Assembly: GCF_040807025.1 (NCBI RefSeq)
Contig: NC_090942.1
Location: 43,788,911-43,852,910 of the forward strand
Direction of reading: 5' to 3'
Source: Struthio camelus
Taxonomy: Eukaryota > Chordata > Aves > Struthioniformes > Struthionidae
DNA: 64,000 bases
Made by a program: the position numbers and the translations under genes. Each line of letters begins with the position of its first letter. Within the stretch, counting starts at the first letter, position 1. Under the pieces are notes generated by a model. That model did no database searches and was not told the DNA's origin. It saw only the letters and a list, made by a program, of their open reading frames with translations. This document shows, piece after piece, positions 1 through 12,203 of the stretch.

Positions 1-2517
1 ATACAGGTTTTCTATAGTGTTATGTACATTGAAAAATGTGCATTCCAATACTGTGATAAAAATCATGTGGTGGGAATCCCTTGTAATGTGTTTAAGTTAT
101 TGCAGTAGAGCACGTCAGATAACGTTAACAAAAAGTATGTTGCCTACGTTTTTCAGTGATTGTTATTGCTACCAGTTCCTGGTACAATTAAATACTTGTA
201 ATAACCCTGTTCTGAGATTATATAGTCTGAAAATAAACAGTTGTGCAAATAAGGAAAGCTCTTCTGTCAAAGTTAAAGCCCTGCTTAAATGCATGATACA
301 CCTTTAAAACTAGATTACAGTATATAGTATTCAGCAAAAAAAAAGTGGAAGGAGTTTATCTTTGAAGTGGTTGTATAAACAACTTTTAAAATAGTAATGT
401 TTCAATATTAGGTTTCACCCCCATGCAATACTGTGTAGTGTAATCAGAAACATGTTCAAAGAGAAGTGGCATAAGGAGAGCCAAGGATGTGACTACAAAA
501 GTCTCAATTATAAAAAGACAAGATATAAGGGTTTTAAAATCAATGTGACTACAGAAGAAGAACCTAAAGCGGTCTGAAATACTTTGTTGCATGTAAATTA
601 GTGGAAAACAATCTTAAATTTAAAAAGTACGATCCCGATAATAGCATGTACAAAAAGAAAATCTGATGCAACAATCTGAGGAAGATGGTGTATCAGCAAG
701 TGGAAATCACCCTTATTTTTATTTTTGTTAAGTTCTCATGCTACAAATATGTTTGGAAGGTAAGGAATGATCTGAAATTGCATTCCAAATGGGCTTTTTA
801 TGAATGTGATGCACTGATTTTTGTTATGGTGTTTTCATATACTCATAGTGAACTATTCACTGCTTCCTTAACTATTGTTTACAGAGAGACTGAGAATCAG
901 GTTAGTTCTCTTCTAAGTGCTGTAGCAACCTAGTGGTTCGAGAAACCTGTGAGGGGAGTTTGGGGAGGGGACCTGAAAGCAGATGACTGAGACCAGTGTA
1001 AAGAATGTGTATCTGTATATAAATAATTTATCAAATAGTTTTCTCTTTGTGAGTGTGTGTTTAGTATATTTAAAGCTGCTCATTTCATTTTATTCAACCA
1101 AAAAGTGTAGGAAGATATCTAATGAGCTTTTAGTGATGTTCAATATTGCTGTTAATAGACATTATACCCTGCAAATTCACTGCATGTTTGATGCTTGGCA
1201 AAATTAGCGTTTTCTGTAATATGCAGATTACAGGTAATAAAACAATCTAGTGGTATTCCCGCCCCTTGCCTTAGTAAGAGGAGCAGTGAAACTGTAAATA
1301 GTTGATGTTCAGTATTTGCAAGTAAAACATTTTTTTCTGTAGTTGTTCCTTGATCTCAAGACACGTGCTTAGTTTGCAGGTACCAGATATCAGGATTTAC
1401 GGAAGTGCAACGTTAGAGTACTTGAATGTTTAATACTGGAAAAATCAACATCTTGGACACAGTTTTAATGGGAGAGATTTGGGTGTAGGGGTGGCAAGAA
1501 GCTTTTGCTATTTTTGTCAGACAAAATTTGTAATCCCAATGATGACACATTTTACTTCAGTGAAAAGAGTTGTCACCAGTCATTCGTATTTTTTATAATC
1601 TGAGAAAGCATGAAGACTTTACAACGTTGTTTATTTTAATTAGCAGTAATGTTCTACATTTTCTTCCTTTTTTCTTCTCTTCACATTTCTGTTGGGGGTC
1701 GGTTGACATAAAGAACGTCAGTCCACTTTATTAAATGTATCATAGCACCAGAAGAGCAGCAGTTCAGTGTGTAATACGAGTTCTGGGTTAAATTGCACAA
1801 TTGCATTCACTACCATGAATTGTGTCATGCAGTCCGCATAACAAATGTTTGCAAAGAGGAGGTGATCTTTGGTAATAAGAGACAAATTCTGCACTGTTTA
1901 GTTGCTAATAGCAAAACTGTCACCAGAGAGCTAAGACCTGCAGAATTTGAGCAATAGTAAAAACAATGGTTGTTAATCTTAACTTGCATATATGGATTTG
2001 GGGTGTTTAAACAGTTTCCAGTGCAAAATGTAACTTGTCTTGAGTAATATTGAATCTTTTGATGTGAAATCATCAAAACAAGGTTTGGGGGGCGGAAGCC
2101 AACTATGCAGCATTTTTCTGTCCAGTTATCAAACATACAATTCACTTATTGTACCAAAACTGCATTGCTTCTGAAGATTAAGCTGATCCAGACTAAGAAC
2201 ACATCAGCTCAAGTTAATCTGATATTGGTAGAATTAATGGGAATTTTGTCTTGGCCCTAAACATGTGCTGTTTCTTTGCAGGTTTCTATATTCTTTGATG
2301 TCCACCAGTTTTTTTAGTTAATATGCATAAAACAGCATCACTACATTTTAAGCTATGGATTTTTTGTATATTCTTTATTTATAACTGTGCCAAGTATTAT
2401 TTTAATACCGTCGAGATCTTGATGTATTACATTGTGAACAAAAATATCTGTAAATGTTTAATAAATTAGCTCTCCTTACATAAATTAAATCTGTTAAATT
2501 TTGTAAGTTATTAATCA

Positions 2518-2523
2518 AATAAA
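2518..2523 (+). terminator. Candidate polyadenylation signal AATAAA
   Basis: This is the second of two closely spaced canonical hexamers (the other is at 2460-2465), in AT-rich sequence typical of a 3' UTR end. It would serve the plus-strand gene entering from the left. Use of this site is inferred, not shown. Confidence 0.35.
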
Positions 2524-2749
2524 TATTGACTCTTAGATGCAGTGTTTGTCTTGACTTGGGGTGTGATTTCACACTGTCGTGTTTTAGACCAACTTCAGAA
2601 GCCACACCATGAGAAAATAGCTGCTATCTTGCATCTGATTTGAGTGATTTCTATTTCCAGAAAGGATGCCAACCAAGTGCCTTAGAGATAGCAGGTACCC
2701 CGTTCTGCGCTGACATGAGTTCCTGTAAAAATTTTCTTCGTTGGAGTTC

Positions 2750-2755
2750 AATAAA
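2750..2755 (+). terminator. Candidate distal polyadenylation signal AATAAA
   Basis: A canonical hexamer followed within about 15 nt by GT-rich sequence, as expected for a cleavage and polyadenylation site. It is the most downstream convincing signal of the presumed left-hand gene. Another AATAAA near 3169 has a weaker context. Confidence 0.35.
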
Positions 2756-2760
2756 TTACA

Positions 2761-5700
2761 CCTTTGTGCCGTGGATTATAAATTGCTGTTCACTTGTTAG
2801 ATAAACCTTTCCTTTAATCAAAGTATGTTGGCAACATAACCGTTTCTTAAGGGAGAACGGCTGTTAAGGTGCATTTCAGGTGGCCCAATGTAGATGGTTA
2901 ATGACATTTGAGATACTCTGAGTGTTATAAACAAGATATCCATAGGGGTCTAGTAGATGGGATGACAAAGTCATATACCTTCCTAGAAGTAAGAGTGCCT
3001 TGACTTTAACTGTCTGTGCTAAAAGGTAGATTTTAGTAGAAGCAAGGTAACCAGCCAAGTCAGAACTTACCAGAATACATATAGGCAGCAATATCTAATA
3101 ATATATAAAGCCAAAACTTCAAAGCACACCTGGGGGGGGGGGGGTCTGTTTTGTGCGGGGTATGGGTTTAATAAATTGAGAATTGCTGCTGCTGCTGCTC
3201 TTCCCTTCCTCGGGCAGTGGTTCTGGTGGGGTGGCTGGACCCAAGCTTACCTCTGTTGGCCATCCTTCAGCTTGCCTTGTGAAGGCCAAGAAAGCTACTT
3301 TCTCCTTTAAAAAGACTCACTCTGAAGATGGCCATTGGAGATTTGAGATGTTCCCTCGCTGCAGTGGCTGCTGTTGGGAGGTACAGGTGTGTTTCTCATG
3401 ACTTCAAAGCTGCTTGCTTGGTTTGTTTCATTTGGGAAGAAGCCTGCCCTCTGCATCCTCATTACGGCATGATTGGAGTCTCTTCCTTGTGCCTTCCATG
3501 AACTGCCTTTACATGAAATTTTTTTTTGCTCTGAAGACAGTATTTACAGGCAAACACTTGTGTTTGGATTTTAGCCATTTTATGGCACTGAATGGGGACC
3601 AGTAAAAATTGCACCTACTAATTTGAGGTTGAATTTTTTTGCAAAACTTTTAAACTTAGCCCCATATTCACATTGTCTGCATGCCTACATACTACTGAAA
3701 TACTTTTAGATGGTGAAACCGAAGTTGTTCTTTTAGAACCAGTATACTCTTCAATTCGAGCTTCAAATGAAGACTAACTCGAGGCATTACTCCAGCCTGG
3801 GCTGAGCGTTTATGCACCAGTTGCTGCTGAAAAGCTGACAGTAACCAAGTGAAAGCACTGCAATGCAAGTTACACATTTCTCTTGACAAGTTTCATGTCT
3901 TTATGGTTACAAGTTTTTTTTCTTTTTTGTGGTTAAACTAAATAACTAGTTGAGTTAGAGTAGTGTAGAACTGTGAGTTATTGCTGTGAACTCCCTCTAG
4001 GAAATGCCAGGAAGGCCTATGATTTTTAGTAACTTGAATCACTTCTCATCATTTCTGATCATTTTTCTTTCTAAGAATTGAAAGCTTTTGTTTATAGCAA
4101 AACGAACCGTGTACTGTATGCCAAGTCTTGTCAGCAGAAATTGCACCCACCATCTCTGCTGATGTGGCTGGTTTTTAAGTCGTTTACAGTAGCTACAGCA
4201 AATAATGGGAAGTGGTTTCATCTGCTTAGGCTGTTAAAGACTCTGTGTGTGCGTGTGTGTGTATATGTGTGTGTCAAGAGCATAATTTTGTTTTCTGTCT
4301 AGCGAACTGGGCCGCTCAGCATTTTACAAAGCCTTCCTCAAAACAGGAAGCACTTCCATCAGGTAACAAGGCGGCAGAGTGGCAATACTGCCGCTGTCTT
4401 TGCCTGCCTGGCTGCTGGGGCCCCGCTACTGCCCCTGAGCTGGGGCGGCCTGAGTTGGGGTGTGCTCTGAGGTGGGGAGCTGGTGCCTGGCGAGGAGCCC
4501 CGGCTGCTGCGCGAATCAGCCCGCTGCCCTCAGGCTTATGGGCAGCCCAGCAGTGAGCCCAAGTCTGGACTCAGAATTAAGCTTTTTTTTCTTCCCTACA
4601 TGAGGCAGCTGTGCGAACAGGCATTTTCCAAGTGTTTCTGGTTGGACTGTTCATTGCTAGGCTCTGCCAGACACGCAGACCGTCCATCTAGTGCTGATGT
4701 AGAATATGTTAATACATAGTTTCCCTTTTCTGGCTTTTTTTTTCCCTAAGTACCAATAAGCTGGACTACACATATCATATTTTCTAATTATTAGCACTGA
4801 TTTTGGGCACTGCACTCTGTACGCTGCATTTCCTGAGATGCTCCAATTGATACTGCCTTGCCTTGCTTGGAGGAAAGCTCAGGTGTAAAATGTCAAGGAC
4901 AAGGTCTGGGGTGGCTCCCCTTGGGGAAGAGGGAGACCCCCCCCCTCCTATTCCAGATTATTTGACTAGCACAGGGCACCTGAAGAGTGAACTCAGCTGA
5001 AGTGGTTAATGCTGCTGTTCAGCTGCTCACCTCCCCACACATGGTTAGAAATAAAGATTGTGAAAGCTGTAGCAATATTACATGACTGTAAGAAGGAGAG
5101 CGAAATGAAAATACCTTCTGTTGCGCTAAACTGCTGTGCTCTTGCTTCCTCTTGCCCTCTCCCACCCCAACCATGTGCTAGTTTTCAGTTTCTGTTTTAA
5201 AAGTGGTAGGCTTCCCCCCCCCCCATATGAACTGTACAACCTCTTGGCTCACATTTTGCTCAGTCTGTCTGTCCTTCCTGAGATCCACATTGGTCTTTCT
5301 TTAATAATCCATACAAAATGCTCTTTGTATATTATGTTGCCTCATACATTTTTTTTTTTCTGATCAGGCTTTTGGCTTGCAGTGCTGCACTACCTCAAAC
5401 TGCAGTAATAAAGAGGTTCCTTAAAACTCAGTCTGCAACCATTTTTCACATAGTTGATTATTACTTTTATTGTAGCATTCCCAGTCTTGAACATGTCGCC
5501 ATGAATTCATGCTGTGAATGATTTCCCCCCCTCCCCCCAAAGGTATCAGGCTGCTTCTGAAACCAGACAGTGTTTCAAATCTACCCCCCCCCCTTTTTTT
5601 TGTTTTTGTTTAACTAACTATTGTGTAAAATTGGTGCAGAAACTGAAACTTCAACTTCTGCCCTCCCCCCCCCCAAAAAAAAATTACCCAGGTCCTAACC

Positions 5701-7040
5701 ACTGGCCTGACCTCCCTTCACTTCACCTACACTGCCTTTCTCAGGGACTGAGCCCCAACCTCCTTGCAGGACAGTAGTATATCTAGCTTCTACTGAAAGG
5801 CCTGAGAGATACTCCTGCACTAGTAGCCTGTTACATGCTGGAGCTCAGGCACACCTTCTCCACCAAAGGAAGGTATATGTGGCTTTATAAGGACAGAAAA
5901 ATAAGCCACTTCTTTTCCTTAAATTGGATATTTTTGGATCATGTTTCTCACATAAAGCTTTTGTGTTGGTCTAGTCATAGGGCTCCAGTTGCAGCAGTGA
6001 TTTGCATTTGTTTCACTAGAAGTGAAATGTTGTTGGAGGTTACCAGTTCACACCTAGCGTTCTCATGTAGGACTCCGTTCCAGCCCCTAAAAGTAGCTAA
6101 GGGTTCTGGTGAAAAGCTTTCCATGCAAGAGAAAAGTAGTCTTCCCTTAGGTCTAGGCCTTTAGCATTTAGAGAGTTGCTACTAATGAATAGTTGTGTTA
6201 GCAGCTGAGAAGACACTTGACTATTATGGCTTTTACATAACTGGCATTTTCACGTGGGAGTAAACCTGCACCACACTGACAGACATAATTGCTGTCATTC
6301 CTTGCCCATTCTACTTGAATTACAGTCACATTATCTACTGGACTGTTCAGAGCATAATTTTATTCTGCTCTCACATGTTAATTAGTTATATGTATTTTTG
6401 TCAGTATGGAGGTGGGTGAAGTCCTTCAACTGAAACATCTGCAATCCTCTAACGTCTTCAGAGAACTGACTGTTATAACACTACTCAAAAAAAAAAGGTC
6501 AAAAACCTCTCAAAACTGCGTTTGACATGTTAGTCTGTAGCCTGGTCAGTTCAGTTGCTGAGCAAGGATGGTATTAGTCTGCAGTTGTCTTGGTACAGTA
6601 TTCCTGTACACTTAGTCCTGCGTATAGCAAAACCTCAACACCTAGGTAGATGCAATGCAACAAAAAAAATTATGGTCAGAGTGGCTTACTTTCTCTTCCC
6701 TGGAAAGATCTAGGGTAGAGATAGGTGGTCGTTTAAGCACACAGCTTCTAAAAATCTCTTTCACCACTGTGTCCCTGCCTGAACAGATGGATTAAGAGTT
6801 ACCTGTTCTTTGCCGAGGTTATTCATTCACTTCTGAGCAGTGTGAGCAGTGCTATACAAGTTTACTTTTAGTCATGCTGGGCTTGATCAGCACAGTGCTT
6901 GTGCTGAAGACCTATACCAATTCCACATCACCGTATCTCCTCCACCACCCGTAACAACGCAGTAACCCTATGTTTGAATAGATCTTTGAATCCAGTCCAC
7001 ATCACATCTCCTTATTACAGCTGACAAAGCATGTAACACC
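2761..7040. other. Convergent intergenic gap
   Basis: No gene is recognisable here. It separates the presumed 3' end of the left gene from the 3' end of CSRP2. It holds homopolymer runs (a G run near 3133-3144, and C runs near 4938, 5215-5224, 5585-5593 and 5665-5674), a short CTG run near 3185, a TG-rich stretch near 4243-4274, and a small GC-rich patch at about 4380-4560. The open frames across the GC patch (about 100 codons) look like chance and resemble no family I know. Confidence 0.6.
3133..3144. repeat. G homopolymer run
   Basis: A run of about a dozen G in the gap between convergent genes. It is a low-complexity tract, prone to length variation and sequencing error. Confidence 0.85.
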
Positions 7041-7049
7041 TCTTAGGAT

Positions 7050-7279
7050 ACATCAACAAGCAGAACTTTATTGAATTGATATACAATATTAAGTGTTAAA
7101 ATGTGGTAAATAAAGCAAAGGGAGAACAGTGTTTTTTTTTTTTTTAATGCCTGCTAAAAACTTGGCCCAAATACTATATTAAACTAGCATCCATTTCACA
7201 GTAGTTAGTAACATTTAGGAAACTGTTTTCTTGCAGAAGAGTCTCAGAAGAGCCATAACAGATTCTAAGTTGTGCTCCC
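7050..7279 (-). other. CSRP2: CSRP2 3' UTR
   Basis: This is the stretch from the TGA stop to an estimated cleavage point 15-25 nt past the minus-strand AATAAA at 7072-7067. It contains a run of about 14 T on the plus strand near 7132-7145, which is oligo(A) in the mRNA. The 3' end position is inferred from the signal. Confidence 0.7.
7067..7072 (-). terminator. CSRP2: CSRP2 polyadenylation signal AATAAA
   Basis: On the plus strand it reads TTTATT within cagaactttattgaattg. It is the first canonical minus-strand hexamer after the stop codon, about 210 nt downstream of it. Confidence 0.75.
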
Positions 7280-7356
7280 TCACTGAGCATGAACAAGGGC
7301 ACCTGCTCCTTGACCGTATCCGAATCCTTTGGGGCCAAAGTTCTTCGCATAACAAC
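7280..7356 (-). CDS. CSRP2: CSRP2 last coding exon: end of LIM2 and C-terminus
   Basis: The acceptor is CTCTTGCAG|GTTGTTATG. It completes Gly170, gives the last ligand C171, then [19 protein letters not shown] and the conserved HAQ end, with TGA at 7282-7280. The exon continues into a 3' UTR of about 220-230 nt. Confidence 0.95.
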
Positions 7357-10300
7357 CTGCAAGAGAGATGAACTTGTAGTACTTGAGGCTACTGACTTGT
7401 TTAAGAGCAGCATTTTCTAGATTAAGCCACTCAGCTACTTCACTTTAGGCACCAGATTATCAGAATCCAAAGCAATGCTCAAAAACAAGCATTTAAGGCA
7501 AGGCAACTGCCATGCCTGAACTTAATGTAGAGTGTCTGCTCTTTCAGTATAGTTTCTAACCTACTCTGAGTGATGTTCAGTGTAAACAATTTGTAGATCT
7601 ATCTGGTGGCTAGATATCCCCAAAGACATATGTTGTCATCAAATTATGTGTGAATCAAGTTTATATCCATGACCTCATGTAAGGCAAGGCAGGATCATTG
7701 CTAGTTAGGCTCCTGCTCTGCAATTTGCTCTCTGACCCACTCAAAGGGCACAGGCTGCTGTTTTGTAATTCAGTATGTAAAGTTTTATTTGCTGCAGATG
7801 TAAACTACATCAATAGCTTCAGTGCTATTGCATTTCTCAGCTTTGTTGCTATGATGTATAGAGTACTTCTATCTTGACAGGAGCTGAAAAAGCTTCCTTA
7901 TACCAGGAACAAATTCAGCATCTGTCCTTTTAACATACAAATTACCTTGAACCAAAAACAACTGATCATTTCTTTCCTCACCTTTACAATAGATTTCTCC
8001 TTCTTTTTCAGTTAAGGTTGTAGATTCTAGACTCTTTCCACACTTGGCACATCGGAAGCAGTTTTTGTGCCATGGCTGAGGAAAAGACAAGAGAGTTTAA
8101 ATACACAGAATCCCCAAGTTTTTTGGGGGAAAAAAAAAAACCTGCCTCAGTATAGATGAGTGATGCAATGAAAACTAGTTTAAGTGCATCAGTTCTGTAT
8201 TTGTAGAGATGGCACACAGCCCTGAACTCCAGGTAACCTACTGTTCAGGAAGTATTTTAAGAGGTTTGGATTTGATCTAATGAATTCAGAGCAGATCTCA
8301 GCTATCAGTATTGAGTCAGCCAGCTTTACACGGTATTTTCAGATAACTCCCCTTTCTGCTGAAACCTTCAGCCCATGTCATAAGCTGTTCACTACAGGAT
8401 TGTTTCCCCCTGCTGGGGAGAGCGCTCCTGCAATCTGATTGAAGTCTCTGGCAAAAGAAGATATTGAAGCTTCAACTCTGAAATCCAAGGTGAGCGCTCT
8501 TCACCCAGAGTTTCCATTTCAGATGTTCTTTCTCTGAAGAAGTTAAAAACTACATTGATTTGATCATTTCCAGTATTGAGAAATGCCATTTTAAGGTAAC
8601 TACACCACAGTTGATTCCCTGCTGCCTTCTGGATAGCATCCCCCTAGCAAAGCCAAGTAACACATGTTGTTCACTTTAAAGTCCACTTAGCAGTTAAAAA
8701 AGGCACACTTCCTTACCTTTCCAGCACCTATTACTTTCTCAGCTGCGTAAACAGAATCACCACATCTAGAGCATTTCTCTGCACCTCCAAATTTCTGAGC
8801 AAATTTTGAAGTATTTGGATTTGTTGTGGGTCGGTGGGGAGAGGGTGTGCTGAAAGAAACAAGACATTTAGGATTCTTACTCTGAATAAGCGATCTCTTG
8901 CTCTCCTTAACAAAACTAATGGTGCAGCGTCCAACACAGTACAGGAAAAAGGGTTCTTTTTTTAAAGTTGGAGAGATTAGTTACCAGTAAGGCTATCTGA
9001 TTACACTTGGTAGGAACAAAGGAAGGAAAGGCCACGCTTCAAAGGATAATGACTACTGAAAAAAAGCTACTTTTCTGAGGGGCCTTCTCCTTTTCACCTT
9101 CATACAGGTCTTGGAATTCACTTCTGTAGAAGATACTGGATTTATCAGACAGTAAGTTAAAGATAATTCGGTTGAACTCCTCTTAGCTGCTCATACCTAG
9201 AGCCTGAACCGATCACTGAACCTAATGGATTGAACTATTTGTCGTTTCTGGACATGTTCTAGCTGGAGAGCACGTCAAAGTCAAGTAATAATCTAGGAAC
9301 TTGCATGAAGCAAGTTGCAAGGCATACCTCAGGTGTTGTTTTTTTTTTTTTTTTTAGGCTGGTTCTTCATTTACCAGTTACACATTTACACAGTTATTCT
9401 TCCTGTAGCCTCAGATTCTCAACAGTTTGAATCCACCCTTGCCAGAGCCTGTTGAACAGTTACCATTCACGTCTTATTTAGGAGAGTGCCTTAAGAAGGA
9501 CACTCACTTCTGCATTCTGTGGACTTCTGCAGAACCATCAGCATTTAACAATCCAGTTCTGGTGTGACTTGGTTCTGGCATCCTCAGCTGCGGTTAACTC
9601 CTACTCATACAGTGCCTACTCATGTACTTACAAGCAGAAGTTTTGTGCATTTTTAAGTTAAATGCCCTGCACCTTGTTACACTGGGGTATTTGGGAGCAT
9701 TTACATTCCCGACAACATGAATTGGACAAAATTCAGCCTGAAAAACTCCTATGAAAGTTGTAGTGGAGGACAAGGGCCACGCACATAACAACTCATTAAC
9801 TCACCTCTCAGGCTTGATACCTAGTCTCTCTCCCCTGTCCATGTTCAGTGTGCCTGCCCCTTGGCCGTATCCATAACCTTTTGGGCCATACTTTTTTCCA
9901 TAGCAAGATTTGCAATAAACTTCAGCATCATGAATCGCTACAGTTGTGCTGTCCAAGTTCTTCCGGCAGACCACTGGAGGGAGAAAGAGGAGGAAAAAAA
10001 AAAAAAAGAAAAAAGTTAAATTGCCTTGAAGGACCGTCTCCATCAGCACATGTTGTAAGCTAAAATATCAAGCAAGAAACTATGCTACAGGTTTCCTTCT
10101 CCATAATTCCTTCCTATGAGGCTCTAGAACTGCTAAAGAGTAGAGGGGGCAGGTTGTATTTTGAATTAGTGAATTATGCTTATCCCTATAAAGGGGCTCT
10201 ATTCCCTCCCACCCTTTCGTGATCAAGAAATTTAAAGCCTGGAAACTTGCTGTGGCTTGATGAATGAGACTGCTCAGAAAACCCAGATAATGCAGTCGGC

Positions 10301-12072
10301 AGCTTCCCTTGACTGTTGCCATAGTTCGGAGCAAAAGTTCACCAGCACAGAAGAGTGCCTACCCTGCACTTCTGTCTGGGGTGGAGCAGGGACAACGAAA
10401 AGCCCAAAGTTTTTTTTCCCCAGTGCTGGTTTGGGGCAAAGTTGGTACTGGTTCGCAGTTATACCACATGGGCCTCCCTTGCTTCTCATTCATAAATTGT
10501 CCTTCAGTGCAGCATAAGCATCCTGCTCAAGGCTAGAGTAGCAAGCAGAACTATTTCCTGTTTTGAAGCTTCTTTCAAAGTTGAGGTGCTTTTTCAACCT
10601 GCAACAGCATTATGCTCATAACAAAGGACCTGCATTGAATATCCAATTGTACCACTTGTAGATTTTCAGTATTAAAAAACCACTTAGTCTTCAAAATAGA
10701 GACCTCTGCTTATTGCATTCATTAGCTCCAAACTTCTTCTTGTAAGACAAATATCCAGTAAGTAATCCAACTAATGCATGTTTGCTAAGTCTACAGACTT
10801 TAACCCCCCACAGAACTACGCACTAAGCAAAAGCAAATATTGAATCAAATATACTGGAGCCATTGTTTGACTATAAGTTCCAGGTTTCTTTTAATAGAAA
10901 CTCCCATAAAATGCTGAATATAAGGCAGTTGAGGCACTTAAAAAAAAAAAAAATTGCTGTAGAGCTAAGGAAAAGGAACATAGGTGCACCTAGACTCCCA
11001 TGCCCTCACAGTTGGCTGATGTTATACTGCAAGTTACTAGCAAGCTGGTTTCTAGTTGCAACTGTGGTTCATATAAAGAATGCTGAATCCTATTCCTGTC
11101 TGTAGATATTAAATGCCAGTAAGTAAGAAAACAATACTTCATGTTTGTAATAAGGTAAGATCTTTGTATTTTGTCAGGCTGTTTGTTTGCAAAGTACTAG
11201 CCTAGAGTTTATGAAGTGACCCTTTGTTTCTTTCATCTAATCAAAAGTCTTTTCAGCAGAAAAAGCTATTTTCAATGCCTCAATGGACTTGTTGGTTGGA
11301 CTGGAAAACAATGCTTTGGACTCTTTTCATCTGAGATAAACCACAGGCCCCTGTGCCAAGAAAGTCTAGGCTTTTGGCTTTGCTAAAATATTGACAGTTC
11401 AACTGTGCTGCAAGCATGCTAGTGTCCCAGGCTGCATGGCAGTAGATTAAACATTCTTCAGAGAAAGGGTTTTATAACTCTATCAGCCTCCGTCTGCACC
11501 GAGACTCCAGGTAAAAGTTCATTTGAACTTGGTGCATCAGTGCAAACTGGGTGCTGTCACTGGATTTTCTCCTCTGCGTGAGCAATACTCAAGCTTGGTT
11601 TCCATCCTAAAGTACCTGCCTCACCTATATGGATGACAGGACCAGGAGGGGGCAAAGGGAGGAGAAAGGGAAGGAGAGAAACAATGAGGAAAAAAGAAAA
11701 GCCACATTCTGCTTAGGACAATATTTTTTCAGGTGTACACAGCACCAACAGGCTTAGAAAGCATGAAGTGAAACATGAGCCAAGCCTGACAGGTGATGGA
11801 CAGAGCTGTCACTGGCCATTGCTGTCCCTACGTGTCACAGGTCCCCACCAAGCTTTGGAGCCCTGGAAATTTTCTGTGGAAGAGCACTTTGCCACTGCAA
11901 CTCCCGCACTACAGCAGACGAGGTTTCAATGCCACACAGCGAAATCCCAAGAGTACTTACTGCAGAGGAAGCAGCACCTGTGGAAGCTTCTCCCATCGCA
12001 CTGCACCTCCTCGGCGTGGTAGACAGTCCGGCCGCAGGCACCGCATTTGTTACCGCCTCCCCAGTTCGGCAT
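7280..12072 (-). CDS. CSRP2: Cysteine and glycine-rich protein 2 (CRP2/SmLIM), spliced
   Basis: The coding sequence joins 12072-11961, 9973-9805, 8849-8717, 8075-7982 and 7356-7280 (112+169+133+94+77 = 585 nt), giving 194 residues and a TGA stop, essentially the family length. LIM1 has zinc ligands C10, C13, H31, C34, C37, C40, C58, C61. LIM2 has C120, C123, H141, C144, C147, C150, C168, C171. Both fit C-X2-C-X17-H-X2-C-X2-C-X2-C-X17-C-X2-C exactly. Each is followed by a glycine-rich stretch (GYGYGQGAG after LIM1, GFGYGQGAG after LIM2), and KKYGPK (64-69) is the family's nuclear-targeting basic motif. CRP-family proteins bind alpha-actinin and zyxin on actin filaments and, in the nucleus, bridge SRF and GATA factors in smooth muscle. 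The sequence favours CSRP2 over CSRP1 and CSRP3 (start [10 protein letters not shown], linker [15 protein letters not shown], end GALVHAQ). No frameshift or missing residue is seen. Confidence 0.97.
7982..8075 (-). CDS. CSRP2: CSRP2 exon 5: core of LIM2
   Basis: The acceptor is TTCCTCAG|CCATGG. It encodes residues 139-169 ([20 protein letters not shown] onward) plus one nucleotide of Gly170, including ligands H141, C144, C147, C150 and C168. The donor is TGTAAAG|GTGAGG at 7982/7981. Confidence 0.95.
8717..8849 (-). CDS. CSRP2: CSRP2 exon 4: inter-LIM linker and start of LIM2
   Basis: The acceptor is CTTTCAG|CACACCC. It completes Ser94 and encodes residues 95-138, namely the proline-, threonine- and asparagine-rich linker followed by EKCSRCG with LIM2 ligands C120 and C123. 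The donor is GGAAAG|GTAAGG at 8717/8716. Confidence 0.95.
9805..9973 (-). CDS. CSRP2: CSRP2 exon 3: second half of LIM1 and first glycine-rich region
   Basis: The acceptor follows a long pyrimidine tract (CTCCCTCCAG|TGGTCTG). It completes Met38 and encodes residues 39-93 plus two nucleotides of codon 94. It contains ligands C40, C58 and C61, the KKYGPK basic motif, the glycine repeat, and the linker [15 protein letters not shown]. The donor is CTGAGAG|GTGAGT at 9805/9804. Confidence 0.95.
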
Positions 12073-12097
12073 GCTGCCTCTTGCAGACTGAGTCAGG
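11961..12097 (-). CDS. CSRP2: CSRP2 exon 2: 5' UTR end, start codon, first half of LIM1
   Basis: The acceptor is CTACCCTTCCAG ending at 12098, and the ATG is at 12072-12070, 25 nt into the exon. It encodes residues 1-37 plus one nucleotide of codon 38, including zinc ligands C10, C13, H31, C34 and C37. The donor is CTGCA|GTAAGT at 11961/11960. The start is fixed by the conserved N-terminus [10 protein letters not shown]. Confidence 0.95.
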
Positions 12098-12203
12098 CTG
12101 GAAGGGTAGGAGTTTGTTAACTGCAGCTCCACTCAGCGTTTTAGTTTAGAGAATTAGTATTACAGGCTCTTTTAAGCAAGGTCTGCTGAGTTCAGCTGTC
12201 AGA

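Larger units (their letters stand above)
1..2760 (+). other. Probable 3' UTR of a plus-strand gene (ZDHHC17 by synteny)
   Basis: No convincing coding exon is visible; the open frames are short and AT-rich. The plus strand carries AATAAA at 1236-1241, 2460-2465, 2518-2523 and 2750-2755, and the last is followed by a GT-rich stretch (tttgtgccgtgg). That is the pattern of a long 3' UTR with alternative polyadenylation sites. In human the gene next to CSRP2 on its 3' side is ZDHHC17, transcribed convergently, so this is the natural candidate. The gene name is inferred from gene order only, because no ZDHHC17 coding sequence lies in the window. The alternative is plain AT-rich intergenic DNA with chance AATAAA hexamers. 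Confidence 0.4.
7357..11960 (-). other. CSRP2: CSRP2 introns 2-5
   Basis: The intervening sequences are at 9974-11960, 8850-9804, 8076-8716 and 7357-7981. They contain a T17 run at 9339-9355, the long A-rich (minus-strand pyrimidine) acceptor tract of exon 3 near 9990-10012, an A-rich run near 10940-10953, and a purine-rich patch near 11640-11700. I see no other gene, and the open frames here are short chance frames. Confidence 0.85.
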
